Shown here one piece after another: positions 23,576-30,648 of a stretch of DNA of 35,571 bases. The notes beneath the pieces are model-generated. The model was not told the origin of the DNA. It ran no database searches and saw only the letters and a program-made list of their open reading frames with translations. The stretch is taken from contig NZ_JAKEIO010000079.1 in assembly GCF_021474405.1 (NCBI RefSeq), forward strand, positions 1-35,571, given 5' to 3'. Position numbers and translations under genes: made by a program. Source of the DNA: [Streptosporangium] indianense (GTDB lineage Bacteria > Actinomycetota > Actinomycetes > Streptomycetales > Streptomycetaceae). Every line of letters begins with the position of its first letter. Position 1 is the first letter of the stretch.

Positions 23576-23998
23576 ATGACCGACGACGCCTATCTGTTCC
23601 TGCTTGACGACGCGTCCACGCAGCTCGGGGTGGCGCCGGCCGCCGTCGGTGAACTCGCCTGCATGGACACCCCCGCGGTCCGTGCCTGGCTCGAGGCCCA
23701 GGGAAGCACGCCGACCTCGCCCCATCTGCGCCTGCTGCCGCCGGAGGAGACGGCGGCCGTGCCGGAGGAGGCCGAGCGACTGCCCGTCCCGCTGAGCGAG
23801 GAGGAGCTGAGCCGCCTGCGCCACGAGATGGTCCCGCAGCCGCTGGCCCGCGTCGAGCAGGAACTGCTCGCCTACCGTGACTGCGCGGACGGGCGGGACG
23901 GCCTGATCGGAAAGGCACTGGCCGCCGGTGTGGCACCGCACCGCATCGTCGAGTTGACCGGCGTCGACCCCGCCACGGTCACCGCCGCGAGCAGGTGA
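23576..23998 (+). CDS. Small protein with HTH-like C-terminus, hypothetical
   Basis: The 140-residue acidic protein has no recognised family. Its C-terminal third (IGKALAAGVAPHRIVELTGV, then DPATVTAASR) looks like a helix-turn-helix of the 'alaaGvs..rIaeltGls..tV' type. The N-terminal YLFLLDDASTQLGVAPAAVG has a similar rhythm. ATG 23576 follows AAGGAG by 6 nt. It lies 79 bp after the Fic-like gene and may be co-transcribed with it. It could be a regulator or antitoxin-like partner, but that is only inference. Confidence 0.65.
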   Translation: MTDDAYLFLLDDASTQLGVAPAAVGELACMDTPAVRAWLEAQGSTPTSPHLRLLPPEETAAVPEEAERLPVPLSEEELSRLRHEMVPQPLARVEQELLAYRDCADGRDGLIGKALAAGVAPHRIVELTGVDPATVTAASR

Positions 23999-24039
23999 CG
24001 ACGCCGCGGGCAGACCTCCGGTCCCGTCCGGTCCAGCCG

Positions 24040-24076
24040 TCGGCCCCGCCGGGCGAGAACCGTCCGGCGGGGCCGA
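24040..24076. terminator. Terminator hairpin after the Fic-cluster
   Basis: A 13-bp perfect stem (24040-24052 with 24064-24076, core CGGCCCCGCCGG) has an 11-nt loop, 41 nt after the stop of the 140-residue protein. It lies between convergent genes. Confidence 0.75.
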
Positions 24077-24109
24077 TCGGCGTGCGCCGGGCAGGCACCA
24101 CCCGCCCGT

Positions 24110-24150
24110 GGCAGGCCTCCGCGGCGAGAAGCGCCGCCACGAGGCCTGCC
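24110..24150 (-). terminator. Nested terminator hairpin after the exoprotein gene
   Basis: GGCAGGCCTC (24110-24119) pairs with GAGGCCTGCC (24141-24150). Inside it GCGGCG pairs with CGCCGC around AGAAG. It is positioned 16 bp past the stop of the minus-strand gene ending at 24167. Confidence 0.75.
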
Positions 24151-24166
24151 GAGGGGGCGGACCGGA

Positions 24167-24838
24167 TCAGTGGCTGCGGGTGAAGACCTTGTTCCGGGTG
24201 GAGCCGTCGGCGCACAGCTTCTTCTCGCCGGTCGTCATCTTGCGGGACTTGACCACGACGGCGCTGTGCTTGCCGTCCGTGCCGTTCGGGGCCGGGCCGG
24301 TGACGGTGTCGGGCACGAACCAGTAGTAGTGCCCCCACTTGGGGTCGTCGTAGTGGGTCTGCCACGTGCCGGATATCTGCCGCATCACCTGGGCACGGGA
24401 GATCCAGCCCACCTCTCCCGGCTTCACGGTCACTGTGAAGGAACTCGTCTCCGTGTGCGAGCTCTGCCAGGTGTAGTTGTAGGTCGCGGTCACACTCGCC
24501 GTGATGATGCCTTCGATGCCGCCGCCCACCGTGACGGAGCCTCCGACCGAGTGGGAGGAGCCCACGGTGTCGGCCCAGGACATCGACTGGGAGGCGGCCG
24601 AGTCGGTGCAGTTGAAGAGCAGTTCGGAGACCTGGCGGGGCTCACCGAGGTAGGCCTTGCCGAGTTGGGGGTCGTTGAAGCTGCACTTGCCCGCTCCGGA
24701 GGCGCAGTCGGCCATGATCTGCTCCGCGGTGGGTTGTTCCTCGGCCGCGGCGGGCACTGCCGTCGCGATCACCCCGAGCGCGGTCGCCGTCAGCGCGAGC
24801 GTGCGGCTTCCGTACCGCAGGGCGTCGTTCCTCGTCAT
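24167..24838 (-). CDS. Secreted beta-rich protein, aerolysin/ETX-MTX2-like candidate
   Basis: The 223-residue precursor has a clear signal peptide (RYGSRTLALTATALGVIATA, then VPAAA, cleavage likely before EEQ). The mature part has four cysteines (CASGAGKC, NCTDSA, KLCADG). The middle is Ser/Thr-rich with alternating hydrophobic residues (SWADTVGSSHSVGGSVTVGG, GIIGASV-like GIEGIITASVTATYNYTW, SSHTETSSFTVTVKPGEVGW). That pattern resembles the membrane-inserting and extended strands of aerolysin/epsilon-toxin-type beta-pore formers. I could not confirm the family; it might be another exported beta-sandwich. ATG 24838 has GAGG 8 nt upstream and the signal peptide begins there. It sits next to the secreted glucanase. 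Confidence 0.7.
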   Translation of the reverse strand: MTRNDALRYGSRTLALTATALGVIATAVPAAAEEQPTAEQIMADCASGAGKCSFNDPQLGKAYLGEPRQVSELLFNCTDSAASQSMSWADTVGSSHSVGGSVTVGGGIEGIITASVTATYNYTWQSSHTETSSFTVTVKPGEVGWISRAQVMRQISGTWQTHYDDPKWGHYYWFVPDTVTGPAPNGTDGKHSAVVVKSRKMTTGEKKLCADGSTRNKVFTRSH

Positions 24839-25108
24839 CGTTGTTGCCTCGCATGTGCGTGGGGGGAAAGTGGCCACAATTGCCGTTGTTCCGGACGGGA
24901 CTGTGGTCGCTGTGTGATGCCAACGAGGCTCACGTAATCGGCGACCCAACTACACCAAGAGATGGCAAAGTTGTAATTGATTTTCAGAACTGATGAAGGG
25001 CCAACTTTGCGTCACCACCTGCCTGTTGTGGCCGTTGCGGCGGGGCCCGTACAGAAAGCCGCCGGTGCCACGCAGAGTTCGTGGCACCGGCGGCCTCAGG
25101 GGGACAGG
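24839..25108. other. AT-richer promoter region with inverted repeat
   Basis: GCAAAGTTG (24965-24973) and CAACTTTGC (25002-25010) are perfect inverted 9-mers around 28 bp of unusually AT-rich sequence. The block lies 127 bp or more upstream of the exoprotein start and likely contains its promoter or a regulator site. The glucanase terminator is at 25058-25094. Confidence 0.5.
25058..25094 (-). terminator. Strong intrinsic terminator of the GH64 gene
   Basis: A perfect 15-bp stem (25058-25072 with 25080-25094, core GCCGCCGGTGCCACG) closes a 7-nt loop. On the minus strand it is followed by TTTCTG, a short U-tract. It begins 14 bp after the GH64 stop codon. Confidence 0.9.
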
Positions 25109-26314
25109 TCAGTTGAGGGGTTCGAGCGTCAGATAGGCCTGACGCGGGTTGCCGTCGTGGACGAGCGACTCGTGGTGGCCGACGTCGTCGAAGGCGAAGG
25201 CGTACGCCTTTCCGTCGGCCATCTGGGCGTGGATCTTGCGCGCGTAGTGGTTGGTGACGTTGTCCTTGTAGAAGTCGGTGGCGCCGGCATCGGGCTGATT
25301 GGGGTTGACCAGCAGGGTCGAGCGGTTGAAGCCCGCACACAGCGTGCGCGAGATCGGGCCGCGCACCTGGTCGTTCGGGGCGTCGAGCCTGCGGTGACAG
25401 CCGAAGACGGAAGAGGCGTCCGGCTTCTGGAAGCTCGTGACGACCACTCCGGAGCCGTTGGTGAAGTTCATGACGCCACCGGAGACCCGGCCGTAGTACT
25501 TGGTGCCGGGCTGGTCGGCGAACGGGGAGACCGTCAAGGTCGCGCTGGTGTACTTCTGCCAGACGCGGTTGATGTAGTCGTCCATGACGGTGGCCGGCAG
25601 GGCACCGGTCTCCACGCCGTACAGCGGCGAGAGCGCGCGCAGGACGGTGCCGTCGGGACGCGTCTGGATCAGGTTGGCCCAGCCTCCGGGCTGGCCCCGC
25701 AGGGCGTTGAAGAAGCCGTTGTACCCGCCGGGCTTGAGCCGGCCCGTGCTCGCGGTGCTGCCGTCGGCCCGCTGCACTCCCACCGCGTACGGAGCGGAGA
25801 ACATGTCGACCTGGGTGCTGTTGATCCACAGGCCCGAGTCGTTGAGCGTGTACTCGGACCAGTTGAACAGGATGTTGCGGTTGGGGTCGGTCGGGTTCTG
25901 CACGGCGGGCTGGACCAAGCCGCCGGTGGTGAGCTTGAAGACCAGCTTCTGGCCGTAGGAGAAGTAGACGCGGCCGGAGAACTTGGGCATGCGGATCGTG
26001 GCCGACTGCCCTGACGCCGGGCCCGCTATCGAGGCGTCGGGGGCGGGAGAAGGCGGGTTGCCGCCGGCGGGCCAGGGGTGGAAGGTGCCGCTCGCGTCGG
26101 CCCAGCCCTGCCGGCCGGTCGAGAGTTCCGTGCCCAGGTTGTAGATGTACAGCTGCTCACCGCGGGCCGAGTTGTTGGTGATCTTCAGCGGGATGGTCGC
26201 CGGGACGGCGGCATGGGCCGGCGCTCCCGTTCCGGTCGCCAGCAGTGAGCCGGCGAGGACCGTGGCCAGGGACAGCCCCGCGGCCGTGGCCCGGTTCCTG
26301 AGAGTTCGCAGCAC
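25109..26314 (-). CDS. Secreted GH64 endo-beta-1,3-glucanase
   Basis: The 401-residue precursor has a signal peptide (RTLRNRATAAGLSLATVLAG, cleavage near AHA-AVPA). The mature protein matches glycoside hydrolase family 64, laminaripentaose-producing beta-1,3-glucanases. Visible family segments are IPLKITNNSARGEQLYIYNL, LYGVETGALPATVMDDYINR, RTLCAGFNRSTLLVNP and YAFAFDDVGHHESLVHDGNP. These enzymes release five-sugar units from beta-1,3-glucan of fungal walls or curdlan. GTG 26314 was chosen because GGAGG lies 6 nt upstream and the signal peptide starts there. A TTGACA promoter and a LacI-type palindrome precede it, so induction by glucan-derived sugar is likely. No carbohydrate-binding module is appended. 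Confidence 0.93.
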   Translation of the reverse strand: MLRTLRNRATAAGLSLATVLAGSLLATGTGAPAHAAVPATIPLKITNNSARGEQLYIYNLGTELSTGRQGWADASGTFHPWPAGGNPPSPAPDASIAGPASGQSATIRMPKFSGRVYFSYGQKLVFKLTTGGLVQPAVQNPTDPNRNILFNWSEYTLNDSGLWINSTQVDMFSAPYAVGVQRADGSTASTGRLKPGGYNGFFNALRGQPGGWANLIQTRPDGTVLRALSPLYGVETGALPATVMDDYINRVWQKYTSATLTVSPFADQPGTKYYGRVSGGVMNFTNGSGVVVTSFQKPDASSVFGCHRRLDAPNDQVRGPISRTLCAGFNRSTLLVNPNQPDAGATDFYKDNVTNHYARKIHAQMADGKAYAFAFDDVGHHESLVHDGNPRQAYLTLEPLN

Positions 26315-26344
26315 GCTCTGCCTCCGTTCGACGGTTGGCTGGTG

Positions 26345-26358
26345 TGAGAGCGCTCTCA
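26345..26358. promoter_or_regulatory. LacI/CebR-like operator of the GH64 gene
   Basis: TGAGAGCGCTCTCA is a perfect 14-bp palindrome, close to the Streptomyces CebR box TGGGAGCGCTCCCA. It sits at the predicted transcription start of the glucanase gene, where a LacI-family repressor would block initiation. Confidence 0.8.
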
Positions 26359-26387
26359 ATGTCCCGTCCTTGGTCCGTACCTGTCAA
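26358..26387 (-). promoter_or_regulatory. Predicted promoter of the GH64 gene
   Basis: On the minus strand TTGACA (26387-26382) and GACATT (26363-26358) are spaced by 18 bp. The -35 is a perfect consensus; the -10 is moderate. The operator starts immediately downstream. Confidence 0.6.
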
Positions 26388-26405
26388 CAGACGTGCAGCC
26401 TCGGG

Positions 26406-27005
26406 TCAGTTCGGAGCACCTTCGCGCAGCGGTCCGCGCAGGCAGGAGAGGACGACGACGAACGGCCAGAACGACTGGAGAGTCGTCACGGCACGCTCGG
26501 CCACGCCGGCCACGCCGTGGAGGTGCAGCTCAACCAGGAACCAGGCCGCACCGACCGCCATGACGGCCGTCGCCCCCAGGCACGGGAAGGGACGCAGCGC
26601 CCACGGCACGGCCGTACCGGCCCGGGCCGCCAGCACGGGCCACGCCGCCAGGACGGCGAAGCCCACCGCGGCCACCGAACCATGGCTCAGCGAACCGCCG
26701 CTGCTCGGTGCCGGGAACACGGCAACCGCCAGCGCCGCCACTCCCCCGGCCGCCAGGGCCACCCGCCCCGCGGTCGCGGCCGGGCGCAGACCCCAGGCCG
26801 TCAGCAGATGACAGAACCCCAGGGCGACGAAGGCCGCCGTCATCACCCAGGACCCCTGGCTACCGGGAGCCGCGAGGACGCTGATCGTCTGGGCGGCGGG
26901 GTCGTACGGGGGGCCCTGCAACGATGCCGCGACCAGCCAGCCCATGATCAGGAAGACGGGTGCACACCCGGATGACACCAGCGCCCAGGTAGGTACAGAT
27001 CGCAT
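26406..27005 (-). CDS. DUF998 family membrane protein
   Basis: The 199-residue protein has about six membrane helices. Its opening (VPTWALVSSGCAPVFLIMGW, then YDPAAQTISVLAAPGSQG) matches DUF998, a family of unknown function in actinobacteria. Later segments include FCHLLTAWGLRPAAT, SLSHGSVAAVGFAVLAAWPV and WFLVELHL. ATG 27005 begins at the conserved part but has no ribosome site of its own; a 7-codon leader frame with a good site ends across it (27005-27028). It is divergent from the PiT transporter. Confidence 0.82.
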   Translation of the reverse strand: MRSVPTWALVSSGCAPVFLIMGWLVAASLQGPPYDPAAQTISVLAAPGSQGSWVMTAAFVALGFCHLLTAWGLRPAATAGRVALAAGGVAALAVAVFPAPSSGGSLSHGSVAAVGFAVLAAWPVLAARAGTAVPWALRPFPCLGATAVMAVGAAWFLVELHLHGVAGVAERAVTTLQSFWPFVVVLSCLRGPLREGAPN

Positions 27006-27028
27006 CAGGACACCGTAAAGCCGGGCAT
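27005..27028 (-). CDS. Putative coupled leader peptide MPGFTVS
   Basis: ATG 27028 follows AAGGAG by 4 nt and encodes seven residues ending in TGA, which overlaps the DUF998 start as TGATG. Ribosomes terminating here could re-initiate on the DUF998 gene, explaining its lack of a ribosome site. The peptide is not homologous to known leader peptides. Confidence 0.4.
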   Translation of the reverse strand: MPGFTVS

Positions 27029-27143
27029 TGGTCTCCTTCGGCCTCCCCCGCTCGGCCTGCCTCACCTGGCGTAGTCACCCGGCCCGGTCCGCCCGGGAAG
27101 CGCACGATGGAACCGTGCGGCCGGCGTCGGAAGGTGATCGGGC

Positions 27144-28142
27144 ATGGAGCTCACTCTCGTGGTGCTGATCATCATCGTGGGGCTGACGTTCGACTTCACC
27201 AACGGCTTCCACGACGCCGCGAACGCGATCGCCACCTCCATCTCCACCAGGGCCCTGACGCCCCGCGTGGCCCTGGCCATGGCCGCGGTGATGAACTTCT
27301 GCGGGGCCTTCCTGGGAACCGGGGTCGCCGAGACCGTCGGCAGCGGCATCATCGGGGCGCCCGAGGCGACCTCGGGTCTGCTGCTCGTCCTGTGCGCGCT
27401 CCTCGGCGCCATCGGATGGAACGTCTTCACCTGGTGGCGGGGGCTGCCCACCTCGTCCTCGCACGCTCTGATCGGCGGGCTGGTCGGTGCCGCGCTCGCC
27501 GCGTCCGCCACGGTGCACTGGTCGGGCATCCTGGACAAGGTCATCCTGCCGATGCTGCTGTCCCCACTGGTCGGCGTGGTGCTCGGGTACCTGCTGCACA
27601 CGGGCATCCTGTGGGCGTTCCGCCATGCGCAACCCCACCGCACCATGGGGCGCTTCCGCATGGCGCAGACCGTCTCCGCCGCCGCCATGGGGCTGGGGCA
27701 CGGGTTGCAGGACGCGCAGAAGACCATGGGTGTCATCGTGCTGGCGCTGGTCACGGCCGGCTGGCAGGACGGCTTCTCGGTGCCGGTGTGGGTGATCGCG
27801 GCCGTGGCGCTCGCCATGGCCGCCGGTACGTACACGGGCGGGCGCCGCATCATCACCACGCTCGGGCGGCGCATCGTGCACCTCGATCCGCCGCGCGGGT
27901 TCGCCGCCGAGACGGCCGCCGCGACCGTCCTGTACACGACCGCGTTCCTGGTGAAGGCGCCGATCTCCACCACGCAGACGATCACCGCGGCGATCCTCGG
28001 CGCCGGTGCCACCCGGCGTTTCTCCGCCGTACGCTGGCAGGTGGCCCGTTCGATCGGTACCGCCTGGATCCTCACCTTTCCCGGCGCGGGGATCCCGGCG
28101 GCGGCGCTCTACCTGTTCCTGCACGCCGTCACCGGTCTGTGA
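27144..28142 (+). CDS. PiT-family inorganic phosphate transporter
   Basis: The 332-residue polytopic protein carries the PiT signature twice: TNGFHDAANAIATSISTRAL near residues 15-35, and GLGHGLQDAQKTMGVIVLAL in the second half. It also has GLPTSSSHALIGGLVG and KAPISTTQTITAAILGAGAT, the paired family repeats. PiT proteins import phosphate (as metal-phosphate) with protons. ATG 27144 has GGAAGG about 9 nt upstream. The usual DUF47 (PitR) partner gene is absent on either side. A CGCACG/CGTGCG inverted repeat with 7-bp spacer lies at 27101-27119; I do not see a convincing PhoP box. Confidence 0.92.
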   Translation: MELTLVVLIIIVGLTFDFTNGFHDAANAIATSISTRALTPRVALAMAAVMNFCGAFLGTGVAETVGSGIIGAPEATSGLLLVLCALLGAIGWNVFTWWRGLPTSSSHALIGGLVGAALAASATVHWSGILDKVILPMLLSPLVGVVLGYLLHTGILWAFRHAQPHRTMGRFRMAQTVSAAAMGLGHGLQDAQKTMGVIVLALVTAGWQDGFSVPVWVIAAVALAMAAGTYTGGRRIITTLGRRIVHLDPPRGFAAETAAATVLYTTAFLVKAPISTTQTITAAILGAGATRRFSAVRWQVARSIGTAWILTFPGAGIPAAALYLFLHAVTGL

Positions 28143-28161
28143 GCACAGCCGGAGGCCGCCC

Positions 28162-28776
28162 ATGAACGCTCGTCCTGACCGCCGGTGGCCCCCGGGAGCC
28201 CCCGCCGGGGTCCCGGACGGTCTTCCCTCGCCCGCACGGTTCGCGCACCTGCACCCGGACGACGGCGCCTGCCTGATGGAGGCCGCAGCCCTGCTGGCCT
28301 CCGGTCGTTTCACCGACAGCCCGGCCGGGACGCATCCGGCGCTCGCGGCCCTGGCCCGGGTGGTCAACGACGGTGTCGGCGACGACGCCCGACGCGCGCT
28401 GTGGCCGCTGGCCGCCGACCTCGCCGACGCCCACCCCCCGGGCCGGGACTACGCGCCGCTGCTCGTCGGCACGGTCGTGGACGCCGCACGTCGGGTGAAG
28501 CCCGCATCGCGGCCCCTGGCGCGGTACCGCCGCGTGTGCCGGCGGCGGGCGCGGAGACTGGCCCACGCGCCCACGGGTGGTGCGGTGTCCCGGGTCGCCG
28601 ATCTGCTGTGGTGGCGCGGGCCGGGGCGACGGCACCTCGAAGCGGCTCTGCGGGTGCTGTGCGCCGCACCGGACGCCGAGCGGCGGCTCTCCCTGCTGCT
28701 GCGGCAGGCCGTGGCGCAGGCACGGGAGTACACGGACGGCAGGGCATCGGACCGGGACGTCTCCTGCAACCGGTAG
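28162..28776 (+). CDS. Hypothetical protein, unknown family
   Basis: The 204-residue soluble protein begins NARPDRRWPPGAPAGVPDGL, a Pro-rich start, then ARFAHLHPDDGACLMEAAAL. A helical region follows, with repeated Arg-rich motifs such as RYRRVCRRRARRLAHA and RRLSLLLRQAVAQAREYTDG. No domain is recognised. ATG 28162 has GGAGG 6 nt upstream. It starts 19 bp after the PiT stop, so it is almost certainly in the same operon, but nothing in it shows a role in phosphate transport. Confidence 0.75.
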   Translation: MNARPDRRWPPGAPAGVPDGLPSPARFAHLHPDDGACLMEAAALLASGRFTDSPAGTHPALAALARVVNDGVGDDARRALWPLAADLADAHPPGRDYAPLLVGTVVDAARRVKPASRPLARYRRVCRRRARRLAHAPTGGAVSRVADLLWWRGPGRRHLEAALRVLCAAPDAERRLSLLLRQAVAQAREYTDGRASDRDVSCNR

Positions 28777-28803
28777 CCGCGAGGGGCCGTCCTACTGGGC
28801 ACC

Positions 28804-29607
28804 ATGATCCCCGCAAGCATCGCCGGCCCCGGGGCCGCACCGGTTCGTCAGCTGGTCGCCTTCGCCTGGACCCAGGCGCAGGCCTGCGCCTTCGCCCTCG
28901 CCCTGCTGTCCGGCGTGGCCGTCTCGGCGCTGCTGCCCGATCTGCCCCTGGCACGCTACGACCTCCTGGTCGTCTACGGCGTGCTGCTCACCCTGGTGTT
29001 CTGGGCACGCGGCTGGGAGAGCGGGCGGGACGTCGCCGTCATCGCCGTCTGCCACGTCATCGGCCTGGCCTTCGAGTTGGTGAAGGTGTCGCTGGGCTCC
29101 TGGAGCTACCCGGAGCCGGCCGTGCTGAAGTTCGCCGGTGTCCCGTTGTACGGCGGGTTCCTGTACGCGGCGGTGGGCAGCTACGTCTGCCGCGCCTGGC
29201 ATCTGTTCGACCTCGGCCTCGTACGCTACCGGCCGCGTGCGACGGCCCTGGCCGCCGCGGCCGTCTACGTCAACTTCTTCAGCCACCACTGGCTGCCCGA
29301 CCTGCGCTGGGTGCTGGCGGGCCTGCTCGTGGCCGTCACGCTGGGGACGTCGGTGCGGTTCACGGTGCGCGGCGTACGCCGGCGGATGCCGTTGGCGCTG
29401 TCGTTCGTGCTGATCGGGTTCTTCCTGTGGGTGGCGGAGAATCTGGCGACCTTGGCCGGTGCGTGGCGGTATCCGTATCAGGAGCACGGCTGGGAGCCGG
29501 TGGGGGTGCAGAAGTTCGGAGCCTGGGCGCTGCTCATCAGCGTGACGTTCGTGCTGGCGGCGGTCGGACGGCGTACGGGTTCCGAGGCGGTGCGGGACTC
29601 CGGTTGA
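28804..29607 (+). CDS. DUF817 (YoaT-like) membrane protein
   Basis: The 267-residue protein has about eight membrane helices and matches DUF817: AFAWTQAQACAFALALLSGV, KVSLGSWSYPEPAVLKFAGV, PLYGGFLYAAVGSYVCRAWH and YVNFFSHHWLPDLRW are conserved features. Function is unknown. It follows the hypothetical gene by 27 bp and the PiT gene by 0.66 kb, so the three may be co-transcribed. Confidence 0.9.
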   Translation: MIPASIAGPGAAPVRQLVAFAWTQAQACAFALALLSGVAVSALLPDLPLARYDLLVVYGVLLTLVFWARGWESGRDVAVIAVCHVIGLAFELVKVSLGSWSYPEPAVLKFAGVPLYGGFLYAAVGSYVCRAWHLFDLGLVRYRPRATALAAAAVYVNFFSHHWLPDLRWVLAGLLVAVTLGTSVRFTVRGVRRRMPLALSFVLIGFFLWVAENLATLAGAWRYPYQEHGWEPVGVQKFGAWALLISVTFVLAAVGRRTGSEAVRDSG

Positions 29608-29613
29608 GGGCCG

Positions 29614-29663
29614 TGGAGTCGTGATGGAGGCACTCGCCTGGAGTCGTGGGGCAGGCACTCGCC
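29614..29663. repeat. 25-bp tandem duplication
   Basis: Two adjacent 25-bp copies (29614-29638 and 29639-29663) begin TGGAGTCGTG and end GGCACTCGCC, with a few changes between them. They lie between the DUF817 stop and the SpoIIE phosphatase promoter region. Confidence 0.75.
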
Positions 29664-29684
29664 TGAGTATCATCCTATGGACGT

Positions 29685-29698
29685 AAATCGGGTGATTT
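29685..29698. promoter_or_regulatory. AT-rich inverted repeat AAATC-N4-GATTT
   Basis: AAATC (29685-29689) and GATTT (29694-29698) frame GGGT about 50 bp before the SpoIIE start at 29746. This may be a regulator site in the phosphatase promoter; its protein is unknown. Confidence 0.35.
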
Positions 29699-29745
29699 GC
29701 CTTCGCGGTCGTCACCTACCGTGGCCATCCTCGCCGGAGTGAACC

Positions 29746-30576
29746 ATGTCCCGCACCGGCACGACGGACGACGGCGACGAGCTGCTGACCAGGCTCGGGG
29801 CCCTGACGGCTCAGGCGCGCGCCCAGGCCGAGATGCAGCGGTCCCAGGTCGAGCTGGCGATCGCGCTGCAGCGCGGCATGCTGCCACGGGACCTCCCCGT
29901 GGCCCGCCGGCTGCACTTGGCCGTGCGGTACGCGCCCGCGTACCGGGGCCTCAACGTGGGCGGCGACTGGTATGACGCCTTCACCCTGGGCGACGGCCGG
30001 ATCGGCCTGTCCATCGGCGACGTCCAGGGCCACAACATCGAGGCAGCGGCCTTCATGGGGCAGGTGAGGGCCGGTCTGCGGGCGCTGGCGTCGGTGACGA
30101 GCGATCCGGGCGAGGTGCTGGCCCGGACCAACGATCTGCTGCTCTCCCTGGGCTCCGACCTCTTCGCCACCTGCACGTTCATGCGGCTCGACCCGTGCGG
30201 GGGCGTGCTGGAGAGCGCGCGGGCCGGGCACCTGCCCTGCGTCTGGGCCACGGCGGACGGGAAGTCCGGCCAGACCGAGGACGAGGGCGGGCCGCCGCTC
30301 GGGGTGCAGGCCGGGATGCCGTATCCGGTGACCCGCTACGAACTCACGACGGGTGGCGTGTTCGTCCTGCTCACGGACGGTGTCGTCGAGGGGCCGTCCA
30401 TGCGTCTGGAGGAGGGCCTGGACCAGGTGACGCGGCTCGCGGGCATCGCCGCGGTGGCGGGCATGGACGTGGACGGGCTCGCCGGCGCGGTGATCAAGGG
30501 AGCCGAACGCGTGGGGCACGACGACGACGCGGCCGTGCTGGTCGTCGGCCTGGACGGGCCGGACGCTCAGCCGTAG
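29746..30576 (+). CDS. SpoIIE-family protein phosphatase, single domain
   Basis: The 276 residues have a short coiled N-terminus (LGALTAQARAQAEMQRSQVE) leading into the SpoIIE/PPM phosphatase core. The core contains ALQRGMLPRDLP, NVGGDWYDAF (about residue 71 on), IGDVQGHNIEAAAFMGQ, LTDGVVEGPS (about 209) and GHDDDAAVLVV. These supply the metal-binding aspartates. Such enzymes dephosphorylate STAS anti-anti-sigma proteins in partner-switch signalling. ATG 29746 has GGAG 7 nt upstream. It carries no sensor of its own. The MASE1 sensor gene begins 72 bp downstream, and in some proteins those two domains are fused. Confidence 0.92.
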   Translation: MSRTGTTDDGDELLTRLGALTAQARAQAEMQRSQVELAIALQRGMLPRDLPVARRLHLAVRYAPAYRGLNVGGDWYDAFTLGDGRIGLSIGDVQGHNIEAAAFMGQVRAGLRALASVTSDPGEVLARTNDLLLSLGSDLFATCTFMRLDPCGGVLESARAGHLPCVWATADGKSGQTEDEGGPPLGVQAGMPYPVTRYELTTGGVFVLLTDGVVEGPSMRLEEGLDQVTRLAGIAAVAGMDVDGLAGAVIKGAERVGHDDDAAVLVVGLDGPDAQP

Positions 30577-30648
30577 GGCCGCACCGCGCCGCTCCTGTCT
30601 CGCCGAGGCGGCGGCCTCGGTGTCTCATGGCTGCTGTGGTGGGAAGCC

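Noticed and set aside
27066..27143. PhoP box upstream of the PiT transporter
   Set aside because: No paired direct repeats resembling GTTCACC were found; only a short CGCACG/CGTGCG inverted repeat is present.
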